Part shown: positions 52,857-61,817 of the stretch, one piece after another
How positions within the stretch are numbered: position 1 is the stretch's first letter
Layout: every line of letters starts with the position of its first letter
Assembly (NCBI GenBank): GCA_963677135.2
Contig: CAXXLS010000017.1
Location: 1 to 64,000 of the forward strand
Reading direction: 5' to 3'
Length of the DNA stretch: 64,000 bases
Source of the DNA: Seleniibacterium sp963677135
GTDB taxonomy: Bacteria; Desulfobacterota; Desulfuromonadia; Desulfuromonadales; Geopsychrobacteraceae
The notes under the pieces: model-generated
What the model was told of the DNA's origin: nothing
Databases searched by the model: none
What the model saw: the letters and a program-made list of their open reading frames with translations, nothing else
Program-made: the position numbers and the translations under genes

Positions 52857-54086
52857 ATGAGCAGAAAATCCGAAAATCTGATAGTTGGCCTGGATATCGG
52901 GACAACGAAAATCTGTTGCATCGTTGGCAACATGACCGAGGACGGCCTCGAAATCGTCGGCATCGGGACCAGCCCTTCCAAGGGGCTGCGCAAAGGGGTC
53001 GTTATCAATATCGAAAGTACCGTTACGGCGATCCAGAAGGCGATCCGCGAAGCGGAACTGATGGCAGGCTGCGAAATCAAATCGGTCTATGCCGGCATCG
53101 CCGGCGGTCACATCAAAGGGATGAACTCTCAAGGCGTGATTGCCATTAAAAACCGGGAAGTCACCAGTGAGGATCTGCAGCGGGTTATCGACGCCGCCAA
53201 GGCGATCGCCATACCGATGGACCGCGAGGTTCTGCATATTCTTCCCCAGGAATTTATCATCGATGATCAGGACGGTATCCGGGAACCTCTGGGCATGAGC
53301 GGTGTGCGTCTTGAGGCGAAGGTCCATATCGTCACCGGAGCGGTCGCGAGCGCCCAGAATATCGTGAAGAGCTGCAATCGAGCGGGGACCGATGTGGCCG
53401 ATATCGTGCTTGAGCAGCTCGCCAGCAGTGAGGCGGTACTGTCTCCCGATGAAAAGGAGCTGGGAGTGGCCCTGGTCGATATCGGCGGCGGTACTTCTGA
53501 CATCGCCATCTTCTCTGAAGGAGCCATCAAGCATACGTCGGTGCTCTCCATCGGTGGCGACCACCTGACCAATGATATCGCCGTCGGACTGAGAACCCCC
53601 ATGGCCGAAGCGGAAAAGATCAAGCAAGCCTACGGTTGTTGCCTGACCTCCATGGTGGGCAAGGATGAAACCATCGAGGTGCCGTCCGTCGGAGGGCGGG
53701 AACCGAGAATCCTGTCGCGGCAGCTGTTGGCCGAAATTCTCGAGCCGCGGGTCGAAGAAATCTTTTCCCTGGTCAACCGTGAAATCATCAAAAGCGGTTA
53801 TGGCGATCTGATTGCTTCGGGGGTGGTCATCACCGGCGGCAGCGCGATTCTCCCGGGCATGCCGGAACTGGCGGAACAGGTTTTCAACCTGCCGGTTAGA
53901 CGAGGCAAGCCCCTGAATATCGGTGGTCTGATAGATGTTGTAAATTCACCTATTTACGCAACTGCCGTCGGCCTGGTCAAGTATGGAAGCATGAACACCA
54001 AGGTGCAGACTTTCAAAGTCGGCGATGAGAATCTCTTCGAGCGGGTCACAAAGCGCATGAAAGAATGGTTCGGCGAATTTTTTTAA
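52857..54086 (+). CDS. ftsA: cell division actin-like protein FtsA
   Basis: The 409-residue ATPase anchors FtsZ to the membrane. It has the actin-fold phosphate motif V-G-L-D-I-G-T-T-K near residue 10, the 1C subdomain in the middle, D-I-G-G-G-T-S-D near 206, and G-V-V-I-T-G-G-S-A near 322. The C terminus is a short amphipathic helix (E-W-F-G-E-F-F) that binds membrane. It ends 120 bp before ftsZ, in an AT-rich gap. Confidence 0.94.
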   Translation: MSRKSENLIVGLDIGTTKICCIVGNMTEDGLEIVGIGTSPSKGLRKGVVINIESTVTAIQKAIREAELMAGCEIKSVYAGIAGGHIKGMNSQGVIAIKNREVTSEDLQRVIDAAKAIAIPMDREVLHILPQEFIIDDQDGIREPLGMSGVRLEAKVHIVTGAVASAQNIVKSCNRAGTDVADIVLEQLASSEAVLSPDEKELGVALVDIGGGTSDIAIFSEGAIKHTSVLSIGGDHLTNDIAVGLRTPMAEAEKIKQAYGCCLTSMVGKDETIEVPSVGGREPRILSRQLLAEILEPRVEEIFSLVNREIIKSGYGDLIASGVVITGGSAILPGMPELAEQVFNLPVRRGKPLNIGGLIDVVNSPIYATAVGLVKYGSMNTKVQTFKVGDENLFERVTKRMKEWFGEFF

Positions 54087-54206
54087 CAGATAATTATTAT
54101 ATAATTACTTGTAAAACAAGCTAAATTTTGGTAAGTTATAGTAACTTTAACTCAAATAGCTTTCGGAATCGCGGAGAGGCCGAAAGCGGACACAGGGGAG
54201 GGCATT

Positions 54207-55415
54207 ATGCCTAATCAAGAGGGAGTCATGTTTCAATTTGAGGAACACCTGGATCAATCTGCCAAGATCAAGGTGATCGGCGTCGGTGGCGGAGGCGGGA
54301 ATGCCGTCAATACCATGATTCGCTGTCAGGTTGACGGGGTCGAGTTTTTCGCCGCAAATACCGATGCCCAGGCGCTCCGCAAGAGTGAAGCGTCGATGAA
54401 GATTCAACTTGGCGCCAGTCTGACCAAGGGGCTTGGAGCCGGGGCTAATCCCGAAGTTGGACGCCAGGCCGCTGAAGAGGACCTCGAGCGGATGGTCGAA
54501 ATGTTCAGCGGGGCCGATATGATTTTCGTCGCGGCCGGCATGGGGGGCGGAACCGGTACCGGAGCGGCTCCCATCGTTGCCAAGGCGGCCAAGCAGGCCG
54601 GCGCCCTGACCGTCGGGGTGGTCACCAAGCCGTTTTCCCGGGAAGGACGCCAGCGTATGCTGCGTGCCGAGGAAGGGATCGCCGAGCTGCGGGAGGTGGT
54701 CGATTCCCTGGTGGTTATCCCAAACGATCGCCTCCTCGGGCTGGCCGGCAAGAATATGAGCATCCTGGATGCCTTCAAACCCGCCGACGACGTGCTGCGC
54801 CAGGCCGTTCAGGGGATTTCCGATCTGATCACCACTGAAGGCCTCATCAATGTCGACTTTGCTGACGTGCGGACCGTCATGAGCAACCGGGGTATGGCTA
54901 TGATGGGCATCGGCGTAGCCGAAGGGGAGCGTCGGGCCGCAGAGGCGGCTCACGCCGCCATCAGCAGTCCGCTTCTGGAAGAGGTCGATATTTCGGGCGC
55001 TATGGGGGTCCTGGTCAATATCTCAGGCTCTTCCAACATGACCATGGAGGAGTTCGAAGAAGCCTCTACCATCATCCACGAGAAGGTCCACGAGGACGCA
55101 AATATCATCGTTGGTCTGGTGATCGACGAAAACCTCGGAGACAAGATCAAAATTACCGCCATTGCAACCGGTTTCGGCGACCAGCAGGAAGAACAGAAGC
55201 CGGTTAACGACATCATCGAACAGCGCGCCCAGATGCTTGCCCAGGCCGGCAATAAAGTTGATCTCGATGTGCCAACCCATATTCGCAACCAGGCTCCGGG
55301 TATCAGCCAGCCTTACGGCCGCAGAAGCCGCGACGTCGCGACGCAACCGCGTGATATGTTCGTGGACGACGAGCAGTTTGACATTCCGACGTTTCTGCGC
55401 CGCCGGGTTGACTGA
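54207..55415 (+). CDS. ftsZ: cell division tubulin-like GTPase FtsZ
   Basis: The 402-residue protein forms the Z-ring. The GTP-binding signature G-G-G-T-G-T-G-A-A-P is near residue 113, the T7 loop is in the middle domain, and the C-terminal peptide D-I-P-T-F-L-R-R, which binds FtsA, ends the protein. Two starts are possible: ATG 54207 after GGGGAGGG, and ATG 54228 after GAGGGAG, seven codons later and closer to the usual family start. It is separated from ftsA by 120 AT-rich bp, which may hold an extra promoter. Confidence 0.95.
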   Translation: MPNQEGVMFQFEEHLDQSAKIKVIGVGGGGGNAVNTMIRCQVDGVEFFAANTDAQALRKSEASMKIQLGASLTKGLGAGANPEVGRQAAEEDLERMVEMFSGADMIFVAAGMGGGTGTGAAPIVAKAAKQAGALTVGVVTKPFSREGRQRMLRAEEGIAELREVVDSLVVIPNDRLLGLAGKNMSILDAFKPADDVLRQAVQGISDLITTEGLINVDFADVRTVMSNRGMAMMGIGVAEGERRAAEAAHAAISSPLLEEVDISGAMGVLVNISGSSNMTMEEFEEASTIIHEKVHEDANIIVGLVIDENLGDKIKITAIATGFGDQQEEQKPVNDIIEQRAQMLAQAGNKVDLDVPTHIRNQAPGISQPYGRRSRDVATQPRDMFVDDEQFDIPTFLRRRVD

Positions 55416-55518
55416 CTCGCCTGACCGTTATATGCCTCCCGTCGGCCGGATTCTATACGGTCGGCGCTGTCTCAAATGTATTGACCATGTCATGAAAGCC
55501 GGTTCTCCGCCCGGCAGA

Positions 55519-55547
55519 TGTACAGCTGACTGTACATTGCAATGTAC
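55519..55547. promoter_or_regulatory. TGTACA repeats at 12-bp spacing, nested palindromes
   Basis: TGTACA occurs at 55519 and 55531, and TGTAC at 55543, each 12 bp apart. They form TGTACAG-N4-CTGTACA (55519-55536) and a perfect 16-bp palindrome of GTACATTG/CAATGTAC (55532-55547). This looks like a multi-site operator for a dimeric regulator and lies between ftsZ and its terminator, upstream of the radical SAM gene. Confidence 0.5.
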
Positions 55548-55566
55548 TCCCGACGACTCCCTCGTC

Positions 55567-55597
55567 AAAGGGGCCATAGTGGCCCCTTTTTCTTTTT
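55567..55597 (+). terminator. intrinsic terminator closing the dcw cluster
   Basis: AAAGGGGCCA and TGGCCCCTTT form a perfect 10-bp stem around TAG, followed by a T-rich tail (TTCTTTTTT). It lies about 150 bp after the ftsZ stop codon. Confidence 0.85.
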
Positions 55598-55628
55598 TCC
55601 GGCCTGTCGATGTGCTAAATGTAGCACC

Positions 55629-57338
55629 ATGAAAGCGAAAAAAAACGGGATCAATTCCACGCCTTACGAGGAATCCGGGGCGATCATTCACAGCTGGCAT
55701 CAGGACCGTCTGCGCGTCGCCCTGGTTTATCCCAACAGTTATTACCAGGGGATGAGTAATCTCGGGTTGCAGACCGTCTATCATCTGCTCAACCAGAGGG
55801 ACGACTGCCTGTGCGAGCGGTTTTTTCTGCCCTCTGACAGAACCGGTCGTCCGCAGTCTTTCGGCAGCATCGAATCCGGACGCCGAATGAGGGACTTTGA
55901 TGTCGTCGCTTTCTCCATATCCTTTGAAAACGACTACCTGAATCTCCCGGCTTTGTTCGCTCTCGGTCAGATCCCCTTTCTGGCCGCCGAGCGCGACGAA
56001 CAGCACCCACTGATCCTGCTCGGGGGAGTCTGTGCCTTTATTAATCCGGAACCATTGGCTCCGGTGGCCGATATCGTTGCGGTGGGAGAGGCGGAGCCGA
56101 TTCTCCCTTCCCTGATTGAGGTGCTCAGGCAGAAGGGTTTGGGGAAGTCCGAGTTGCTGGTCGAGCTGGCGCAGCAGCCCGGCGTCTACGTTCCGGCCTT
56201 GTATGAACCGCGGTATTCTCCGTCCGGTTTACTGTCCGGTGTCAGGATCAGGGAAGGGGCTGTTGGAGCGGTGAGACGGCAGTACCTCGCCGACCTCGAC
56301 ACCTCCGAAAGCCGGACCTTCATCACCACGGATAACACGGAATTCGGCGGGATGTTCCTGGCCGAGGTGTCCCGCGGCTGTAGTCACGGTTGCCGATTCT
56401 GCGCGGCGGGCTATGTTTATCAGCCGCTCAGGGAGCGCAGTCTCCCCCATCTGGTCAAGCAGGTGGAAGACGGCTTGTGCGAACGGCAGCGGATCGGACT
56501 CGTAGCTGCTGCAGTGGCTGATTACTCAGCCATCGGAGAGCTGCAGCAGGCAATCCGCGATCGGGGAGGGGCCATCTCCGTCGCCAGCCTGCGGCTGGAT
56601 GCGCTCACCGGGGAGGATGTCCGCAGGCTGAGTGAAAGCGGTCACAAGACCGTCGCTATCGCTCCCGAGGCCGGCAGCCAGCGACTGCGCGATCTGATCA
56701 ACAAGGGAATCGACGAACAGCAGATCCTGTCAGCAGTCAGCCTGCTGGCCGAAGGGGGCATAACCAATCTCAAGCTCTATTTTCTGATCGGCCTGCCGAC
56801 GGAAACGGATGATGATATTCACGATCTCATTGCCCTGGCCGCCAGGGTGACATCGATCTGGCTGGAGGCGGGGCGGGCCAGAGGGCGGGTCGGGACGGTG
56901 ACCCTGAGTGTCAATCCGTTTATTCCCAAGCCCTTCACCCCCTTGCAGTGGGCCCCCATGGCGACGGAAAAATCCCTGAAAAAGACGATCCGGCTGCTGC
57001 AGGCCGGGATAGCCAAAATCCCCAATGCCAGGCTGAATCATGAATCGGTGCGTGCTGCGGTGCTGCAGGCCTTTTTGACGCGCGGCGATCGCCGGATTGC
57101 TCCACTGCTTTCTGAACTGGCCGGCGGAGGCAACCTGAAACAGCTGGCCAAAAAGCAGGGGATCGATGTCGATTTCTATGTCACCAGGGAACGCGGTAAA
57201 GAGGAATTGTTCCCCTGGGAGATTATCGACCAGGGAATCCCAAGAGCCTATCTCTGGCAAGAGTATCAACGCGCCGTTGCGGGGCAGCTGACGCCCCCCT
57301 GCCGGCCGGGCTGTAAACGCTGCGGCTTATGTGGTTAA
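55629..57338 (+). CDS. B12-binding-like radical SAM protein
   Basis: The 569-residue protein has an N-terminal cobalamin-binding-like Rossmann domain (about 25-170) without the D-x-H-x-x-G cobalamin motif, then a radical SAM core with S-R-G-C-S-H-G-C-R-F-C (Cx3Cx2C) near residue 255. The C terminus adds a cysteine motif C-R-P-G-C-K-R-C-G-L-C. It resembles the TIGR03960-type family; the substrate is unknown. ATG 55629 follows a small hairpin (GTGCTA/TAGCAC) and no ribosome site is visible. It converges with the ars operon. Confidence 0.7.
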   Translation: MKAKKNGINSTPYEESGAIIHSWHQDRLRVALVYPNSYYQGMSNLGLQTVYHLLNQRDDCLCERFFLPSDRTGRPQSFGSIESGRRMRDFDVVAFSISFENDYLNLPALFALGQIPFLAAERDEQHPLILLGGVCAFINPEPLAPVADIVAVGEAEPILPSLIEVLRQKGLGKSELLVELAQQPGVYVPALYEPRYSPSGLLSGVRIREGAVGAVRRQYLADLDTSESRTFITTDNTEFGGMFLAEVSRGCSHGCRFCAAGYVYQPLRERSLPHLVKQVEDGLCERQRIGLVAAAVADYSAIGELQQAIRDRGGAISVASLRLDALTGEDVRRLSESGHKTVAIAPEAGSQRLRDLINKGIDEQQILSAVSLLAEGGITNLKLYFLIGLPTETDDDIHDLIALAARVTSIWLEAGRARGRVGTVTLSVNPFIPKPFTPLQWAPMATEKSLKKTIRLLQAGIAKIPNARLNHESVRAAVLQAFLTRGDRRIAPLLSELAGGGNLKQLAKKQGIDVDFYVTRERGKEELFPWEIIDQGIPRAYLWQEYQRAVAGQLTPPCRPGCKRCGLCG

Positions 57339-57362
57339 TTGCGGGAGGACAAACTGCTGCCT

Positions 57363-58589
57363 TCAGGATGCCGGTCCTGCTGTTTCCCGGTGGCGTGGCA
57401 GGGGCAGGGACAACAGGGCGGCCACGGTGACGAAAATGGCAGAGGCCCAGAGACAGCCGGTAAGACCGGAGATCTGAAAGATAATGCCGGACAGCAGTGA
57501 CCCAACCAGGCGACCGCTGGCATTGGCCATGTAATAAAAGCCGACATCAAGGCTGGCCCGGTGACTTTCCGTGTAGGCGAGGATCAGGTAAGAGTGAACC
57601 GAGGAGTTGATGGCGAAGACCAGTCCGAATACGGCCAGTCCGAATACGACAGTCAGCCAGGGGGACAATTTCAGCCACACGCCGACGGCGATCAGGATGG
57701 TGATCACGGCCAGGGAAAGGGCACTGGCAACCGCCGTGCCGCCTTCGGGGGTGTGGTCGCCGAGAAAACGGTTCAGGATTTTGGGAGCCGCGGCCTGAAC
57801 CCCGCCGTAGCCAATGACCCAGAGAGCGAGAAACCCGCCCACTTGAGTATGATCCCAGCCGAGACTGGCCGCTAGAAAAACCGGCAGACCGACTACGAAC
57901 CAGATATCACGCGAGCCGAACAGAAACAGGCGGGCGGCCGAGAGACAATTGATATCCCTGCTCTTGGAGAGAATCGCAGTGAACTTGGTCTTCTTGGGAG
58001 ACATCCCGATCTGGCCTGGGAGGGAGGCGACGGTTCCCAGAAGAACAAGGGCCAGTCCCCCTGCCATGATCAGCAATGATGCACGGAAGCCGAAGGTTGA
58101 AAGCAGCAGTCCACCGAGAAAAAAACCGATTCCTTTCAGGGCGTTTTTGGATCCGGTCAGCAGGGCCACCCATTTGAACAGCGCGTTTTCGGAATTTTCG
58201 GGAACCAGGATCTTGATGGCGCTTTTGCTGCTCATCTTGGTCAGATCCTTGGCGATCCCGGAAACGGCCTGCAGCATCATGACAAAACCTACGGAAAAGA
58301 GGCGCGACCATTGAGGGTCGAGGACGGCCAGAGCGGTGAGGGACAGAATCTGCAATCCCAGGCCGCTGAACAGGGTGACCTTGAGGCCCAGGTGAGAACC
58401 GATCCAGCCCCCCACCAGGTTGGTGACGATCCCGCAGAATTCGTAGAGCAGGAACAGCAGGGCGATCTCGACGGGTGAGAACCCGAGCTGATGGAAATGA
58501 AGCAGAACCAGCATTCGCAAAGCCCCGTCGGTCAGGGTGAATCCCCAGTAGGCACCCGTGACCAGGGCGTAATTTCCTAAAGCGCTCAT
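57363..58589 (-). CDS. arsJ: organoarsenical efflux MFS transporter ArsJ
   Basis: The 408-residue, 12-segment MFS protein has the ArsJ pattern: Y-W-G-F-T-L-T-D-G-A-L-R-M near the start, A-V-S-G-I-A-K-D-L-T-K-M-S-S-K near residue 102, and T-G-S-K-N-A-L-K-G. ArsJ exports 1-arseno-3-phosphoglycerate made by a GAPDH using arsenate, and that GAPDH gene lies immediately upstream. ATG 58589 (M-S-A-L ...) fits the family start and leaves 5 bp to the GAPDH stop; an in-frame GTG at 58622 would overlap it. Confidence 0.9.
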   Translation of the reverse strand: MSALGNYALVTGAYWGFTLTDGALRMLVLLHFHQLGFSPVEIALLFLLYEFCGIVTNLVGGWIGSHLGLKVTLFSGLGLQILSLTALAVLDPQWSRLFSVGFVMMLQAVSGIAKDLTKMSSKSAIKILVPENSENALFKWVALLTGSKNALKGIGFFLGGLLLSTFGFRASLLIMAGGLALVLLGTVASLPGQIGMSPKKTKFTAILSKSRDINCLSAARLFLFGSRDIWFVVGLPVFLAASLGWDHTQVGGFLALWVIGYGGVQAAAPKILNRFLGDHTPEGGTAVASALSLAVITILIAVGVWLKLSPWLTVVFGLAVFGLVFAINSSVHSYLILAYTESHRASLDVGFYYMANASGRLVGSLLSGIIFQISGLTGCLWASAIFVTVAALLSLPLPRHRETAGPAS

Positions 58590-58594
58590 AAGGA

Positions 58595-59602
58595 TCAGAG
58601 AGTCTTTGCCACTTTCCGGCACAGTTCCATGAGCCGGTTGGCGTAGCCCATTTCATTGTCATACCAGGCGTAGATTTTCAGTTGGGTGTCATTGACAACC
58701 ATGGTCGACAGGGCGTCAACAATGCAGGAACGGGTATCGCTTTTAAAGTCGATGGAGACCAGAGGGCGATGTTCGATGCCGAGGATTCCTGCAAGCTCAT
58801 TGGCGGCGGCTTCGTCGAAAAGGGCGTTGATCTGCTCTGCCGTGACCTTTTGCTTCATTTCAAAGACCGCATCGGTCAGAGAGCCGGTGAGCAACGGGAC
58901 CCTGATCGCATGGCCATTGAGCTTTCCTTTGAGTTCCGGGTAGATCAGGGTGATGGCGGTCGCACTGCCGGTTGTCGTCGGAATCAGCGACATGCTGCCG
59001 GCTCTCGCCCTGCGCAGGTCATTGTGAGGGGCATCGACCACGACCTGGGTGTTGGTCATATCGTGAATCGTGGTGATCACGCCGTGTTCGATCCCGATCT
59101 TTTCATGCAGCACCTTGACCACCGGTGCCAGGCAGTTGGTGGTGCATGACGCCGCAGTAATCAGGTGATGCTCGGCCGGATCATAGAGATGGTCATTGAC
59201 TCCCATGACCAGGTTGAGGGCCCCGTTCTTGACCGGGGCGGCGACGATGACTTTTCGGATTCCCTTGTCGAAATAGGGGGCCAGGTTTTCCGTGGTGCGA
59301 AATTTTCCCGAGGATTCGATGACGATATCGATCCCCAGATCTTGCCAGGGGGTACTCGCAGGATCTGCCGCGGCGGAAAATCCGATGCGCCGGCCGTCGA
59401 CCACGAGAGCATCCTCTGAGGCTCTGATCTCATGCGGCCAGTGGCCGTGAACCGAGTCAAATTCAAGCAGGTGCGCTGCAACGTCAGGGCCGCCCTTGAT
59501 CTCGTTGACATGGACAATGTCAAACTCAGGCCACTCCCAGGCCGCGCGAAAGGCAAGCCGGCCCATGCGGCCGAAGCCGTTAATACCAACACGCACGCTC
59601 AT
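58595..59602 (-). CDS. ArsJ-associated glyceraldehyde-3-phosphate dehydrogenase
   Basis: The 335-residue GAPDH has G-I-N-G-F-G-R-M-G-R at the start, the catalytic cysteine in T-A-A-S-C-T-T-N near residue 152 and H-D-M-T-N after it. In ArsJ loci this enzyme uses arsenate in place of phosphate, giving unstable 1-arseno-3-phosphoglycerate for export. The ordinary dehydrogenase reaction is also possible. GGGAGG lies before the ATG. It is the fourth gene of the ars operon, 75 bp after the thioredoxin-like gene. Confidence 0.9.
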   Translation of the reverse strand: MSVRVGINGFGRMGRLAFRAAWEWPEFDIVHVNEIKGGPDVAAHLLEFDSVHGHWPHEIRASEDALVVDGRRIGFSAAADPASTPWQDLGIDIVIESSGKFRTTENLAPYFDKGIRKVIVAAPVKNGALNLVMGVNDHLYDPAEHHLITAASCTTNCLAPVVKVLHEKIGIEHGVITTIHDMTNTQVVVDAPHNDLRRARAGSMSLIPTTTGSATAITLIYPELKGKLNGHAIRVPLLTGSLTDAVFEMKQKVTAEQINALFDEAAANELAGILGIEHRPLVSIDFKSDTRSCIVDALSTMVVNDTQLKIYAWYDNEMGYANRLMELCRKVAKTL

Positions 59603-59677
59603 ATGTCGATCCTCCCATTCTGCCAGTTAGGTGATTTAGGGTACTGATAATAGCAGATTGTGAGTTTTTGATGAGTT

Positions 59678-59911
59678 TTAACTCAACAATTTTTCAATTT
59701 CCGACGGAGTTGGTACTTTGCCGACGCTCAGGACCTTTCCGTCGACCGCCAGGCCGGGAGTTGACATGACGCCGAAGGCGGTAATCTCCATGAGATCTTT
59801 AATTTTGACCAGTTCATAGTCGAGGTTGAGGTTGTCGGCCGCCTGTTTGGCATTGTCGGCCAGTTTTTCACACTTTGCACAGCCGGTTCCGAGAATCTGA
59901 ATTTTCATCAT
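59678..59911 (-). CDS. small thioredoxin-like redox protein
   Basis: The 77-residue protein has the thioredoxin fold with C-A-K-C at about residues 11-14 and the cis-proline region M-S-T-P-G near 49. It belongs to the 'redox-active disulfide protein 2' group often found beside ArsP-type permeases. It may supply electrons for arsenical reduction or protect thiols. AAGGAG precedes tandem ATG codons. It lies in the ars operon, after 175 bp of sequence without a gene. Confidence 0.85.
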   Translation of the reverse strand: MMKIQILGTGCAKCEKLADNAKQAADNLNLDYELVKIKDLMEITAFGVMSTPGLAVDGKVLSVGKVPTPSEIEKLLS

Positions 59912-60086
59912 GATGAGACTCCTTGTTGTTTTTGGGGCAGGAAAAGAGCTTTCCCTGGATTTCGCGACCGGAATCTGTCGGCATGCCGCAAAGGCATCGT
60001 CCTGATTGTCAGGTCACGGCAAAGGCGGCGATTCCCGCGCGCAAATCCCGATTCGGACCATCCCGAGTCATGCGGATGGCCACTGG

Positions 60087-61403
60087 TTAGAAAAAATTTC
60101 CGTAAATCAGGCCGCTGAAGGTGGCCATGATGATAACCAGGATGACGAAAACCACGGTTTTCCAGGTTCCCATGACGCTTCGAATGACCAGCATGTTGGG
60201 CAGGCTTAACGCCGGCCCCGCCAGCAGCAGGGCCAGCGCCGGTCCCTTGCCCATGCCCGCGCCGACCAGCCCCTGAAGAATCGGGACCTCAGTCAGGGTC
60301 GCAAAATACATGAAGGCTCCGACCACTGAGGCGAACAGGTTGGCCGCCAAGGAATTGCCACCGACCAGTCCGGCAATCCACTGCGAGGGGATCAGGCCCT
60401 CATGGTCGGGACGGCCAAGCAGGGCGCCGGCGATTAAGACTCCGTAAAGCAGCAGGGGAAGAATCTTTTGTGCAAAATCCCAACTGGTCGTAAACCATTC
60501 CTGAAGCTCCCCATCGTGCCGGTCCGCAGTCGTCAGCAGGACGATCAGGGCGATAGTCGCTAGGACGAAGGGGACAAGAGGATATTGAGGCAGCAGGGTG
60601 GCGGTCAGAATGACCGGCAGGACCGCGCCGAGCATCCGGCTGACCCGGATGCCGAACCAGGCCACCAGGATCACTGCGAACAGACCGCCGAACAGGCTGG
60701 TGATTTGCCACTTGTGGCTGTAGATCAGGTGCCACAGTCCGGAATCGGTCGCCGGCTTGCCCCAGTTGACGAACACCAGGATGGCAACCATGGAAGCGAA
60801 ATAGATGGCGGTTTTCCAAAGAGAGCGGGTCGGTTCATAAGGAGCGGTCTGGGCCGCGGCGATCTTCTGCTCTTCCTCTTTGCGGAAAAACAGGTGCATC
60901 AGCAGGCCGATGATAATGGAAAAACTGATGGCTCCGATGGCCCGGGCGATGCCCATTTCAGGTCCGAGGACCGCCGCGGTCAGGACAATGGCCAGAATGT
61001 TGATGGCCGGCCCCGAATACAGAAACGCACAGGCCGGTCCCAAACCGGCCCCCATGCGGTAGATGCCGGCAAACAGGGGCAGAATCGTGCACGAGCAGAC
61101 CGCGAGGATCGTACCTGACACGGCAGCGACGCCATAGGCGATCAGCTTGTTGGCCTGGGGGCCGAGATATTTGAGAACCGCTGCCTGACTGACGAAAACC
61201 CCGACGGCGCCGGCAATGAAAAATGCAGGAACCAGGCAAAGCAGGACATGCTCCCGGGCATACCAGCGGACCAGATGGAGCGCCTCCCAGATGGCGTTAT
61301 TGACCCGCTGGGATTCCTGAAGCCAGGAGACCGGGAGGAAGTAGCAGGCGATAAAAACGACGGTGATAATCAGCAGTGGTTTCGATTCTCTTAAGTGGAG
61401 CAT
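60087..61403 (-). CDS. ArsP-like permease (DUF318 family)
   Basis: The 438-residue membrane protein has about ten segments. The first half contains the conserved A-V-C-S-C-T-I-L-P-L-F-A-G-I-Y motif and S-G-P-A-I-N-I-L, and the second half repeats G-P-A-L-S-L-P-N. ArsP members export trivalent organoarsenicals; other members of DUF318 are less clear. An ArsR-type operator lies 20 bp upstream, and arsR is the preceding gene. The initiation site (GAGAG) is weak. Confidence 0.82.
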   Translation of the reverse strand: MLHLRESKPLLIITVVFIACYFLPVSWLQESQRVNNAIWEALHLVRWYAREHVLLCLVPAFFIAGAVGVFVSQAAVLKYLGPQANKLIAYGVAAVSGTILAVCSCTILPLFAGIYRMGAGLGPACAFLYSGPAINILAIVLTAAVLGPEMGIARAIGAISFSIIIGLLMHLFFRKEEEQKIAAAQTAPYEPTRSLWKTAIYFASMVAILVFVNWGKPATDSGLWHLIYSHKWQITSLFGGLFAVILVAWFGIRVSRMLGAVLPVILTATLLPQYPLVPFVLATIALIVLLTTADRHDGELQEWFTTSWDFAQKILPLLLYGVLIAGALLGRPDHEGLIPSQWIAGLVGGNSLAANLFASVVGAFMYFATLTEVPILQGLVGAGMGKGPALALLLAGPALSLPNMLVIRSVMGTWKTVVFVILVIIMATFSGLIYGNFF

Positions 61404-61423
61404 GATCTGTCACTCTCTTGCGA

Positions 61424-61443
61424 ATTTGGCCTAATAGCCAAAT
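61424..61443. promoter_or_regulatory. ArsR-type operator in front of the permease gene
   Basis: ATTTGGC and GCCAAAT are perfect 7-bp arms around six bases, identical in the arms to the site at 61798. It lies between arsR and the permease, 20 bp before the permease start. A TATTAG that could be a -10 element occupies the spacer on the minus strand. Confidence 0.75.
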
Positions 61444-61458
61444 AAAGCATAAAAAAAA

Positions 61459-61797
61459 TTAGCGGATCAGGGCTGAATGTTCTTCGGCCTGTGATCTGAG
61501 AACCTTTTCGACACAATCCAGGAATCCGAGGACACAGGATACCCGGAGGCGGTAAAAAACCTGATTTCCCCGTTTATCATCAACAACCAGTCCGGCCTGT
61601 TTAAGGACCGAAAGGTGCTTGGAAACGGTCGAAACATCGGCCCCGATCATGTCCGTAAGTTCACAGACGCAACGCTCTCCACGTTCGAGCTCCTCGACCA
61701 TGAACAGCCGGGTGGGATGGGCCAGGGCCTTGAGGACGCGGGTGCGGGCAGCGAGATGGTTCTTGCGGGACAGATAGTGGGAATTCAGTATTTGCAT
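61459..61797 (-). CDS. arsR: arsenical-responsive repressor ArsR
   Basis: The 112-residue winged-helix protein has the DNA-binding A-H-P-T-R-L-F-M and D-V-S-T-V-S-K-H-L-S-V-L helices, and the metal site E-R-C-V-C-E-L, close to the ELCVCDL motif of E. coli ArsR. Two further Cys lie near the C terminus. It should repress the operon and release DNA on arsenite. ATG 61797 directly follows the operator; an upstream frame opening at 61833 contains the operator and -35 box and is unlikely. The mRNA may be leaderless. Confidence 0.9.
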   Translation of the reverse strand: MQILNSHYLSRKNHLAARTRVLKALAHPTRLFMVEELERGERCVCELTDMIGADVSTVSKHLSVLKQAGLVVDDKRGNQVFYRLRVSCVLGFLDCVEKVLRSQAEEHSALIR

Positions 61798-61817
61798 ATT
61801 TGGCAATTTAGCCAAAT
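61798..61817. promoter_or_regulatory. ArsR-type operator abutting the arsR start codon
   Basis: ATTTGGC and GCCAAAT arms enclose AATTTA (TAAATT on the minus strand). It touches the arsR ATG with no gap and contains the inferred -10 element. ArsR bound here would cover the promoter. Confidence 0.8.
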
